This document shows, one piece after another, positions 8,169 to 18,036 of a stretch of 64,000 nucleotides of DNA. Under the pieces are notes generated by a model. That model was not told where the DNA came from, made no database searches, and worked only from the letters and a program-made list of their open reading frames with translations. Position 1 is the first letter of the stretch; every line of letters starts with the position of its first letter. A program made the position numbers and the translations under genes. This DNA comes from Prostheceraeus crozeri (taxonomy: Eukaryota > Platyhelminthes > Polycladida > Euryleptidae). Location: positions 248,001-312,000 of the forward strand of contig CAJQUW010013657.1 of the NCBI GenBank assembly GCA_907163375.1, read 5' to 3'.

Positions 8169-11100
8169 TTAAAAAGGTAAAGTAGTTATTCCATCAGGTA
8201 AAATTTTTCTTTTATCATCAAATGGATCTAATGCTAATTTATGTTCCTCTTTTAAATACATTTTATGTTTGTTTGAATTAAGTCTATAATTACATGCTGT
8301 TTTTATTTCATTATTAAATAATACATTTTTATAATCTTGAAATGTTATTTGATTAGCCACTGATGCCTTTGAAATTCCTTTTAATGTTTTGCGTGTTTTA
8401 ATATTATTAGTTGTATTGTAACAATAACATTTAGATTTTAAAAATATAGCTTCTGTTATGAAATCTTCATTTCCTTCTAATTCATCTTTTACTTTACATA
8501 AATCAGAAGGATGAATGATATCTTTTATTTTATTAATTTCTTCATCAAGTGAAGAATTATACGGTATTGTTAATTCTAAGAAAACAGAATCGGTATCTGT
8601 AAAGTGTAATTTATAGTTTTTGCCATAAGCAGGTGCTAAATAATCATATATAAATCTATACATAAATAGTTTAGCTAATTCTAATATAGTGAATCCTATA
8701 AAATTAAACTTATCATGTTTTACGCTGATTCGACGTAAGTGTACAGCACATAGTTCATCACTAAATCTAGTAGTTCTTTTATATGTAGGTTTCCTTGTTA
8801 AATTTTGAAACCTATCTCTATCATAAACTATTTCAATATTTTGTCTATTACGCACATTTTCTAAAGTCTTACCATAAAATGCATTATTCATTAATTTGAA
8901 GAACACGTTTCCAAAATCATCTTTATTTCTTTTAGCTATTTTTCGTTTTTCAATATTGAACTCTATATAATTTTTTAGCCATTTAGATTTTTGATAAAAT
9001 AGTTTCCGGTGAATTTTGGTGAGAATCATTCCATGTTCTAAATACCAATCTAGCATTCTTCCTTCAACAACATACTTTCCTTTATTGCTTTGTGTTAACA
9101 TAAGTTTTTTTGTTGGTCTGTATTTCTTAGGAGTTAAAGATTTTTGATAATCTGAAAAATCTTCTATATTGGGAATTTTGTTTTCGGGACAGAAAGGAAA
9201 ATATTTTGTTTTATCTTTTATTTCATCAGGGTATACTAAATCAACTTCATATATATAGCCATGATTATAATTTCCATCATATGTTTTTTGATAATCTGGA
9301 ATATTACACCATGACATTTCACCTGATGGTAATTCTTGTATCATGCAAGAAGAATATAAGCTATTAAAATCATAATATAACAAATAGTTTTCTCTCATGA
9401 TTTCATCAACTGCTGCTTGACTATCTTCATTTGATATAAGTCCTTCTATATTTTGATTAAACAATTTTATAAACTGATCGCTTTCTTCTGGAGATAAAGG
9501 TTTCATTATTCCATAATCATCAGGATTTACTTTTTTATTGTAACACTGTACATAACGATTACCTAAAACTGATGAAACTCCACCTCTAATTCCAGACTCA
9601 AAAAATAATAATTTATCATATGTATTTTCTTTATAATGTTTAAGTTTAACGGACTTTGTCCTAGAGCCATCGGCTTGAACACCAGTATGTTTTAATCCTG
9701 CTAACCAGGTTAAACCTGGTGTAGAATAACAATAACATGGATCTATTCCGTAATATTCTAAACACATATCACGAAAGTTTTCGAGAAGATCAGCTAGTAT
9801 TAATACATCTATCTGTAGATATTTCATTGTATAATCATACATTGTTTTACAATTTAACTCTCTCCAATCTTTTTCAGCTTCTGCATAGTCTTCTTCAGAT
9901 AATTGTGATTGTTTTAATGTTGATTTAAATTTATTTATCGGAGGAAGTTTCTGCTCTTCCATAATTTTATTCACAGAATTAAAATCTCCAGTTAAACCAG
10001 TCTTCGACTGTGAAACACAGGTTAAATATTCATACGGAAATATTCCTTTTAAAGGTTTTAAATTATATTTATTTAATATTTTACATTGTTCAGGTTTCAA
10101 AGTTTTTCCCATAACATCTAATGAATAAGGAGTAAAAAATCTAAATGCATCTAAAATTCTAATACAACCTAATTGCATTGAAAAATATTCTTCTTCTGTT
10201 TTACATAGTACATTTATTTGTTGTTGTTGTAATTTTTCAGATGAAAATAAATCTTTCATTACTAGATGGAAATCATATTTAGAACCATTGCAGAAATATA
10301 AAGGAACAAAGTTATATTTAAAGTTATTAGCATTAAGATTACAAGAATTATGTGCTGCACCTCTATATAATCCATTTAGATGATCATGATCTTTTACCTT
10401 ATCAAGATATCTACCTCTGCCATTTTTATAATTTTTTGAAAATTCTTTTCCACAGTAATAACATTTTGTTTCATTAATAAAATTTGATTTTTCTTTTTCT
10501 GTTAATGGCATCATTGGTATATTTGTTTCAAGCAATTGCGAAAAATAATTTTGTAATTCTTCTACTTTCTTTGTAGACATTTCTGAACTATCTTCACCAT
10601 AGTATTGATAATATTCTGATTTAAATAATTCAGGATAATTTGAATGAATGTACATTCCCCAACATAATGGTTTTTGTTCAAATAAATATTTTTCTTTAAT
10701 TTGTTCAGCTGCACTTTTTTCATATTTATAAACCGAGGGTTCTAGGGCTTGGCTCGTACAATTATCAGAATCGGGCGAAGCCCTGGAAGACATCTCCGAT
10801 GTCTCGTGCTTTTGTGTCATGTTAACATTATATGCTTCGAAATCACAATAAATAGTAAAGGGTACTTTATTTTTCAAATAATGTCTATTAAATATTAAAT
10901 AATCATCTTTAGGAAAAGTATTTTCAACTGCTTCATTTTGTTGGCAATTCTCCAAATGTCTATTCATTTCTTGTAAAGTTCTAAAGCTTGTCATACATTG
11001 AAGACAAGGAAAATTTGTATTATCTGATGTTTTTGTAAATATAGAAACATCTTTACACAATATAAAATGACCCTGATAATATAATATATTCGCTTGTGCT

Positions 11101-12748
11101 GGTTGCTTTGTTTGTTTTAATTTTTGAAATTTATCTTTATATATTTCATGTGTTTCATCAATTTCTTTTGTAAGATTAAATGTATTTCGATGATAATTTT
11201 GATTTAATATTTGTAGCTGTTGTTCATATTCATTATTATATTGTTGTTGATATTGCTGTTGACATTTTTTTAAACATTCTTTTATTTTTTGATTGGTTTC
11301 ATTTTCTTCATTATTTAATTCTTTGTCTTTATTTAATTCTTGAATCGTTTCTGTCTTATTTTGATATTTATGGCCATATTCTTGTACTAATATTTTTGTT
11401 TGTTGTTGATAATCTGTTTTACATTTTTGTAAACTTTCATTTAAATTTTGTAATTTTTGTTGATATTCTAAAGATAAAGATAAATAATCGGAATCATAAT
11501 TATAATTACGTCCTTTATAATTATTATGATTAATCATTATTGGTGATAATGTTTTAACAATTTGAAATTTTTCAGTACATATTATATTTCCTTGGTAAAA
11601 AATATTATGATGCATGTAATTTCCTCTATCATTATATACTATTTCTGATTGACATAAATTTTTATTATTCAAATAAAATTTTTTTGAATCTGAGTAAAGT
11701 GGAGTAATTTTACCAATAGAAACATAATTCACATTTAATTCAAAAACATTTACTTCTATTAAATTTTTATTCTTTTTATGAAACTTTTTTGACCTATTAT
11801 AATCATATGGAAATTCATGTAAGCCATCAGAAAGATCAAATTCATTTATGTATTCTTCTTTATTGTAATGACTTAGTCTTTCTTCATGAAATTCTGCAGG
11901 ATGTAAATGTGCTATAATACTCCACAGAAAACAATAATCATCTTCATTTTTTATGTTGATTATTTGTGGTGAACTGAAAGGTAAAGGAACATAACTACCA
12001 CCAGTATTATTTTTATATTTATCAGTTACTATTTTCATAGATAGTATTAGTATTTTAAAAAATCTCCAACCAGATTCACGTAACTGGGCTTCAATTATAC
12101 AATTTTCTAATTTAAGTATCATTTGTTCAAATATGGGTTGTATATCATTTACATAATGAATTTCTTGTGAATTTGTAAAATGTCCTTGTATTATTTCTTC
12201 AGGAATTCCATCAGGTCCATTTTTTGTATAAAGTACTTCTACATTCATATAACATTTGAAAGGTTTCTTAAATATATTATAAAAGTTGGTTAGAATATCA
12301 GAAAAAGTTTCATCGGTTTCATTATGTTCAACCGATTCATTAAATAAATATTTTATATCTGTTACAGCTTCATCGGTTCGTTCAGCTTCATCTGTTTTTT
12401 TAATTTCGTTTAATTCATCTATTTCGTTAAATTCATCAGTATCGCTAAATAAATATCTTCCATCTGGTACGGGCGAAGCCCTAGAACCTTCGGTTTGTAT
12501 GGACTCATCTTCACTATTAAAAACTTTTTTATATTCTGAATGTGAATAATCATCAAACATTTTTTTAACTTTTATATCAGTAGGCAATGTTTCTAGATAG
12601 TTTATATAATTATTTAATTTTAATATATTTCCTTCATCAACTCGATCTACATTTTGTAAATGCAATTTACTATTTAAATGAGATTGATAACTTCTTTTTG
12701 TTTGCAACTTTTTTTACATAAGTTACAATAAAACTTGGTATTTTCCAT
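8169..12748 (-). CDS. Protein-primed family B DNA polymerase
   Basis: An open frame of 1512 codons runs from 12707 to 8169. Recognisable parts in order: family N-terminal region with PLPFSSPQIINIKN; long Gln-rich coiled coil (about 415-545); C2H2 finger FPCLQC...HLENC (about 565-590); exonuclease I CDFEAY (about 620); Cys/His HNH-like CYYCGKEF...DHDHLNGLYRGAAHNSCN (about 750-790); Exo II NGSKYDFH; Exo III YLQIDVLILADLL; Pol A YYDFNSLYS (about 1109); Pol B KLMNNAFYGKT (about 1270); Pol C TDTDSVF (about 1369). An ATG at 12748 in the AAAATG context opens a further CNLC-type zinc finger that joins the main frame only through a shift in an A-run near 12700. Double-hairpin elements are read through near residues 75 and 640. 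Confidence 0.95.
10731..10803. repeat. Cluster of double-hairpin elements inside PolB
   Basis: AACCGAGGGTT (10731-10741), spacer CTA, then GGGCTTGGCTC (10745-10755, one G-T pair). After 17 nt comes the opposite orientation: GGGCGAAGCCC (10773-10783), then GACATCTCCGATGTC (10789-10803, 6-bp stem, TCC loop). PolB reads through all of them on the minus strand (RASPDS and ALEPSV segments). Confidence 0.8.
12471..12495. repeat. Double-hairpin element in the PolB N-terminal region
   Basis: GGGCGAAGCCC (12471-12481), spacer TAG, AACCTTCGGTT (12485-12495). Both stems are perfect 4 bp with 3-nt loops. On the coding strand it reads EGSRASP, in the only frame that avoids the spacer stop. Confidence 0.85.
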
Positions 12749-12878
12749 TTTTTTATTTTTTAAAGAAAAAGTTTGTGTTTTAATTTTAGATATAAACATT
12801 CTAATATCACGGACTTGAGTGTTATTTTATATTATTATATATTTCACGTTCTTTACTTATTTTATTTTCTTTATCACA

Positions 12879-14285
12879 TTAAGTTTTATCATATAACGTT
12901 TTATCAAAAGATAATTTAAATTTATTTTCACTAACTATTGATTCTTCATCATCATGAATTGATTCTTCATCATCATCATAAATTGATTCTTCAACATCAT
13001 AAATTACACTTTTTGGTATAGGATGCCCTTCCATGATAGGATACCATTCCCTGATAGGAATATCTAATTCTAAATTACATTTTTTATCTGATAATAATAT
13101 AATAGAGAAAAATATTGGTCTTTGATCTCTTTTGGAAAATTTAATAACACCACCATAATCTGAATCACTTTTAGTTTTTATTAAAGATGATAAAATTTTA
13201 AATTGATTAGATGTAAATCCTAATTTAAATTTTGTAGACCCGACACATAGTTGTCTAACAGTATCTTCAACTATACCATCATTATTATTTCCAATTGTAA
13301 GAAAATGAAATTTAGATAAATTTTGATTATATGTAGTATTAATATCATGTACATCAGTATGAGATATAAATTTTTCTTCACTTAAATTTTTATAATTACT
13401 AATATTTTTTTAATCTTTTTTACCATTTACACCATTTTCAGATGTTTCAGAATCATCAATTATATTATCATCATCTATATCATTATCATTATTATTATTA
13501 TAAGATTCTGTAAAATTATTATTGGATTCTTTAAGATCGGGCAAAGCCCTAGAACCTTCAGTTCGTTTATTATGATTATGGTCATTGTTAATAGTATAAG
13601 GTGTTGTCCACATATAAATTTTCTCTTGTTGAGCTAAACCATTTATGTAAGATTTTAACAAATTAATATTTGAGTTTGAATATAATCCTATATATGCATC
13701 ATCATCATATCTTTGCGGCATTTCTAATGTTTCTTGTTTATAAATTGTATCTTTATAATAAACTTGACATAATAATTCTTCATTATGTTTTTTACTCTCT
13801 ATGTGAATATTATATTGGTTTTGTTCATCAACAAATAATCTAATTTTTTCTTTGGAAAAAGATTTTAATTTTTTAACTAATTCTCTAATATTGATATAAT
13901 TAATAATTTTATTTTCTATCCAATCAGTATTACTAATTGGTAATACTGCTCTAATAAAACCATAAACGTTATTATGACCTATTATAACCATATTTTCTTT
14001 ATTCAATTCCACATAAGCTACATCATTATATTTACTAACAATATCCATAAATTTTATAAATGGATCCCCCGGGAAAATACAATAATTAGTTTCTATGGAA
14101 GGTAGACCTTTTGTCTGCTCTCTAAATATTTCGGCTTGTAATTCAAATAAAATATTAACATCTGTACATGGATTATTATTATTATTATTATCAAAACATT
14201 TATTTTCAAATCCCGTTGATCTCGTCGAATAAGAAGAACAGGATGATGCGGACGAATATAATTTTTTTATATTTGGTTTTTCCAT
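12879..14285 (-). CDS. Possible sliding-clamp-like protein upstream of PolB, frameshifted
   Basis: The first frame runs 14285-13410 (291 aa, AAAAAATG start). It continues in another frame from about 13410 to TAA 12879 after an A-run. The first half has FIKFMDIVSKYNDVAYVEL...INYINIRELVKKLKSF followed by IRLFVDEQNQYNIHIES, an alternation of strands and amphipathic helix like one PCNA half. The second part has KFHFLTIGN and KFKLGFTSNQFKILSSL, then a strand ending LDIPI and an acidic tail. Fold-level resemblance only; it could instead be an unrelated Polinton protein. Position and strand fit co-expression with PolB. A double-hairpin element is read through at 13539. Confidence 0.45.
13539..13563. 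repeat. Double-hairpin element in the clamp-like gene
   Basis: GGGCAAAGCCC (13539-13549), spacer TAG, AACCTTCAGTT (13553-13563, one mismatch in the second stem). It is read in frame as EGSRALP, the same phase as the PolB copy. Confidence 0.8.
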
Positions 14286-14388
14286 TTTTTTATTTTTATT
14301 AGAAAAAATTTTATTTTTTTATTTTTATTAGAAAAAATTTTATTTTTTTCTCATTATATAAAAAAATTACTTTTTTATTGTTTTAAAA

Positions 14389-15114
14389 ATGATGTTACCA
14401 AATGTTGGTGGAGGTCCATATATCCCGAATAATCGTGAATCAGAAATAGAAATAGAAAATTATATCATGAAAACTGGAGACGTTTTATCTGGTCCATTGC
14501 ATCTTTCTATTCTTCCGCAACAAAATACAGAGTTAACAAATAAACAATATGTTGATACACAAATCAATGACTTAAGAGAAAAATATATAAACGATGTTTT
14601 GGTTCCACTGATGAATGAATTAAAGTTGCTAAAACTTAATGACAAATCATTAAACGAAAAATTATTAAAACTTGATAAAAAGGATAGAGAGCTAGAGGCA
14701 GATATAGCAAAACTTTTTAAAAAGATTTCAGAACAATCAAAAATTTTAATATTACTTTCTATAAATTTAAAATCTGCAGTCATTAAAAATAAACATCAGA
14801 TAAAAATGTTAAAAGAACAATTAGAAGATGAAATAGAAAAACTTCCTGAAAGAATTAAAAAAAATTTAAAGCAGTTACAAGCTACATTCCAAAAAAGTGT
14901 TGATGAATTAAGTTCTAAAATTACTTAACAAATGAAAAAGATGAATAGAATAATAAATGAAGTAAACTCACTTAATCAAAAAGTTGATAAAATGAAAACC
15001 CCTAAAATCAATTTAGAAAATGAATTAAAGAAAAATTTACAAGAAAACTCTAAAGAAAATAAAGAACAGTTAGATGAATCCGTTGAAGATGAATCAGGAG
15101 AAAATGCAAGTTAA
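14389..15114 (+). CDS. Fibre-like coiled-coil protein, one internal stop
   Basis: ATG 14389 follows TTGTTTTAAAA. The first 179 codons end at TAA 14926-14928, and the same frame resumes to 15114. The left-element copy has CAA at the stop position, so this is a C-to-T nonsense change (or an error). The N-terminus is MMLPNVGGGPYIP, then GDVLSGPLHL...TELTNKQYVD, similar to phage tail-fibre repeat units, followed by about 150 residues of charged heptads. A trimeric fibre attached to the penton-like protein is a reasonable inference. It is divergent from the clamp-like gene, with about 100 bp of duplicated AT-rich promoter between them. Confidence 0.7.
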
Positions 15115-15225
15115 TGGAAAAGAAATTAAAGTATATCACACGCTACTTGACGCAATAGATAAAGTGCAAAAGAAAATTAATAAAGTTATCACGAAAGTGT
15201 TGGACATACACAAACGTAAATCTTA
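15105..15225 (+). CDS. 40-codon ORF overlapping the fibre gene end
   Basis: The ATG at 15105 overlaps the last codons of the fibre-like frame. The peptide (VYHTLLDAIDKVQKKINKVI...) is amphipathic and basic. It may be the true C-terminus of the fibre-like gene after a frameshift, or a small basic core-like peptide. A double-hairpin element starts 4 nt after its stop. Confidence 0.3.
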
Positions 15226-15228
15226 AAC

Positions 15229-15255
15229 GGACCAAAGGTCCTCAGGTTACTAACC
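15229..15255. repeat. Double-hairpin element at the fibre-gene 3' end
   Basis: GGACCAAAGGTCC (15229-15241, 5-bp stem), spacer TCA, GGTTACTAACC (15245-15255, 4-bp stem). This is the inverted orientation of the 17245 copy. Confidence 0.85.
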
Positions 15256-15298
15256 AATCTTAAATATTTTTCCCAAAAGTCAAATTTATTCCTAAAAA

Positions 15299-15829
15299 AT
15301 GCCTATAATTTATACACACAATCTTAAACATTTTGCTTCAAATCAAAGAATTGCTCATGAACCACGTATGAAACCTGTTTATCATTATGATAATAGAGAA
15401 ACAGTTCACACGGAAGGAGCTGGCATCTTTTCTGGTATTGGAAGTATCGTTAACTTAATTAAAAATAATAAAGATTTGATTACATCTGCTGCAGAAGGAG
15501 CAGCTGCTGTAGGTAGTACAGCTAGTGCAATATCAAATGCTGTTAAATCTCAAAACGAATTAAAACAACTAGAAGCCATTCGTAAACTTAGGAATGATTC
15601 TGAAGAACTAAAAAATTTAAAAAAACTTTCAGAGGAAACAAAAAACAAAATTGCTAACATAGCTGTGGGGGAAACCTTGAGGAGCGGAGCTCCGTCTGAT
15701 AGTAAACATAAGAAGAAATCAGGCGTAGCCATAAAACGTTCAATTGAAGAAATAAGAGGAAATGGCGTGAGCAGCAACCTTCGGTCTAACCAGCAAAGCT
15801 GTAATGGAGCTGGTCTAGCAAAATTCTAA
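15299..15829 (+). CDS. Small hydrophobic/amphipathic virion-like protein
   Basis: 176 aa with the start in the CCTAAAAAATG context. A hydrophobic Gly/Ala segment (about residues 40-75: GAGIFSGIGSIVNLI..., AAEGAAAVGSTASAISNA) is followed by a Lys/Glu-rich coiled coil and a basic tail. The layout resembles small membrane-active virion proteins of Polintons and adenoviruses (pVI/pX-like); this is inference from composition and from position before the capsid gene. Hairpin sequences at 15681-15693, 15722-15730 and 15777-15801 lie within the coding frame of the tail. Confidence 0.6.
   Translation: MPIIYTHNLKHFASNQRIAHEPRMKPVYHYDNRETVHTEGAGIFSGIGSIVNLIKNNKDLITSAAEGAAAVGSTASAISNAVKSQNELKQLEAIRKLRNDSEELKNLKKLSEETKNKIANIAVGETLRSGAPSDSKHKKKSGVAIKRSIEEIRGNGVSSNLRSNQQSCNGAGLAKF
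15681..15801. repeat. Hairpins of the double-hairpin family in the hydrophobic-protein tail
   Basis: GGAGCGGAGCTCC (15681-15693) is preceded by spacer TGA and a weak first hairpin. GGCGTAGCC is at 15722-15730. ACCTTCGGT (15777-15785) is followed 5 nt later by CAGCAAAGCTG (15791-15801). Loops are 3 nt. All are read in frame. Confidence 0.65.
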
Positions 15830-15925
15830 AATTATGTTTTAATAAATTTTTTTTTAGTAAAATTTTTTTAGTAAAATTTTTCTGTGTGTGAGAAAAAACA
15901 AAAAGTCAAATTATTTTTTGTAAAA

Positions 15926-17250
15926 ATGTCTTCGCATATCGAAAATAAATTTGAATTAGATAAACCACCAGGTGTTAGTTATAATCAAAAAAAGAATGAC
16001 TATATAAGAATTGCTATGAATCCCGGATCTTCTAGTAGAGTAAATACTGGAGGAGATTTAATTTTTGAAGTTGATAATCAACAAAGTTATTTATATTTAC
16101 CTGATTCCTTTTTACACTGTGAATATTCTTTACGTAGTGATGCCAATTTTACCATTACCAGATACCGATAATATTGCACTAGAGAATAATTTCTTTCCAA
16201 GATTATTTACACAAATGCGTTTAGATGTTGCAACTCAAAATATAGAAACATAAGTGATTCTCCAGGTGTAATTGATACAATGCTCAGATTTGTAACAATT
16301 GGTGAAAATAATAAAAAGTATGAAATCGAAGGTTGGTTTCCTGATACTAATGATGGTATAATTGTTGATGATTTAACTCACGCTGGAACAGATGCAGCAG
16401 GAATTGGGAAAGATGTAGAAAATATTGCAAATCATTTAAATAAAACAAACAATACTGCATATAAAGAAAGACGTGAATTTAACAAGAAAAGTAAACAGAC
16501 AGTAAATTCGTCATTGTCTCCATTATTCGGATATTTAGATTATGATAAAATATCATATCAATTAAAATTTAAATTAATAATTCATCGTACAGCAAATAAT
16601 GAATTAATCTTTTTTTGTAAGACTGGAAAAAAGCATATTTAAAAATTGATAGACTTGAATGGTGGATTAAGCATATTACTCCTAGTTTAGAGATTGAAAC
16701 AGCTATTGCAAAAAGATTAAATACTAACAAACCAATTCCAGTAAATTTTCTAAAGCGTACTGCTAGTTCAGTAACTTTTTCCGAACAAAGATTTAACTGG
16801 CATTTTACTAGAACTTCGAATACTCCAAGATATTTATTACTAACTTTTCAAAGAAATAATTCTCCAAGTTTTGATAAGAACAATAATCTCTTCCATATTA
16901 ATACAATTCGAAGTTTACAAGTTTCATTAAATCAAACCCGATATCCAATTGATCCATTAAGATTCGATGATACCAATAATCAATTTATGGAAGGATATGA
17001 TTCTTATCGAAATCTTTGTATAGAATTTGGAGTTGAACCACAATTAACTCCTGGAGATTGGAGACATTTATATCCTGTTTTCTGTTTCGATTTAAGTGCA
17101 CAATCTGAAGATATTATCAAGACCGGTTGTGATGTAACAATTAATATTGAAAAGAAAGATTCCACAACTTCATTGATGGCTTATGGTTTATTGCTAGATG
17201 TAAAATATTCTATTGAAATACTTAATGGAAAGATGGCTAGGATCGGTTAA
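15926..17250 (+). pseudogene. Major capsid protein (double jelly-roll), frameshifted
   Basis: The start is ATG 15926 (GTAAAAATG) and the stop TAA is at 17248-17250. Pieces in order: MSSHIENKFELDKPPGVSY, ...YLYLPDSFLHCEYSL, PLPDTDNIALENNFFPRLF, DTMLRFVTIGE...YEIEGWFPDT, and the C-terminal LTPGDWRHLYPVFCFDLSAQSE...LMAYGLLLDVKY. The VFCFDLSAQSE and LMAYGLLL blocks are characteristic of Polinton/adintovirus hexon-like capsid proteins. The usual length of about 440 codons fits the span. Shifts lie near 16150, 16250 and 16625. The stop codon lies in a double-hairpin element. Confidence 0.85.
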
Positions 17251-17327
17251 TAACCTGAGGACCTTTGGTCCGATAGGCTAAAGCCCAAGACTTCGTCGAT
17301 CGGTTAATAACCTGACGACCTTTGGTC
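17245..17327. repeat. Three tandem double-hairpin elements after the capsid gene
   Basis: Element 1: GGTTAATAACC (17245-17255), TGA, GGACCTTTGGTCC (17259-17271). Element 2: GGCTAAAGCC (17276-17285), CAA, GACTTCGTC (17289-17297). Element 3: GGTTAATAACC (17302-17312), TGA, then GACCTTTGGTC (17317-17327). The capsid stop TAA is inside the first hairpin. Confidence 0.85.
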
Positions 17328-17334
17328 CGAAAAA

Positions 17335-17500
17335 TTAATTTTTTTCATAACTTAAAATTTTCACAACTAGAATAGATTAAAAATGTTTGATAACTTGAAA
17401 TTTTTTCATAACTAGATTAGATTAAAAAAATTCTTAGATTAAAATTTATTCATAACTAGAATAGATTAAAATTTTTGATAACTTAAAATTTTTTTATTAA
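17335..17500. promoter_or_regulatory. AT-rich repeated leader before the 17503 gene
   Basis: CATAACTAGA(A/T)TAGATTAAAA and GATAACTT(G/A)AAATTTTTT recur two to three times with about 60-70 bp spacing. The stretch ends in TTTTTTATTAAAAATG. This resembles other gene-start regions of the element, so a promoter role is likely but not shown. Confidence 0.4.
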
Positions 17501-17502
17501 AA

Positions 17503-17984
17503 ATGTCGCAAGCGAAAAGTAATAATAATAAAACTGTTGAATTACAATTACGTAATATTGTTGACAAAAATACCCCTAAAACTATTACGATTAACAAAAA
17601 AAGTATTACATAAGTAAACCAATGATAGAGAATATTCAATTACAAGAAGAAAAGAATGGCGGGATTCTCCCATTAATTCCACTAATAATAGGTGGCATAG
17701 CAGCTGCAGGAAGTGTTGCAGGCGGGACAGCTGGTATTGTCCAAGCAGTAAATAAAAATAAATCAGAGAAGGCAGCATTAGAAGAACAAAAACGTCATAA
17801 TAGAGAGTTAGAAAAAGTTGCGATGGGTGAAGGAATAGTAGATAATTTTATTAGCAAATTAAATTTGGTTGATGAAGGAAAACGAGTTTTTAAAAATATT
17901 CTCCGCAATGTTTCTGATTTAATTGAAATTAAAGAAACTAAAGATGGTTCTGGAATATATCTAAGTCCTAGTATGATTCGGTAA
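17503..17984 (+). CDS. Second small hydrophobic virion-like protein, stop near codon 38
   Basis: ATG 17503 opens 36 codons that end at TAA 17611-17613. A following frame, 17622-17984, encodes about 120 aa with a Pro/Gly/Ala-rich hydrophobic segment (GGILPLIPLIIGGIAAAGSV, then AGGTAGIVQAV) and a charged coil. Such segments are usual in minor membrane-interacting proteins of Polintons. The two frames are probably one gene with a shift. The TAA stop 17982-17984 lies within a double-hairpin element. Confidence 0.6.
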
Positions 17985-18005
17985 TAACCTCAGGACGTTT
18001 GGTCC
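17980..18005. repeat. Double-hairpin element at the 17503-gene stop
   Basis: GGTAATAACC (17980-17989), spacer TCA, GGACGTTTGGTCC (17993-18005, 4-bp stem). It differs from the 17245 copy at few positions. Confidence 0.8.
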
Positions 18006-18036
18006 ATAAGGTAAAACATTTATTTTATCTTTTAAA

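Noticed and set aside
11180-11533. Plus-strand ORF with hydrophobic and Asp-rich composition
   Set aside because: It is the antisense shadow of the Gln-rich coiled coil of PolB.
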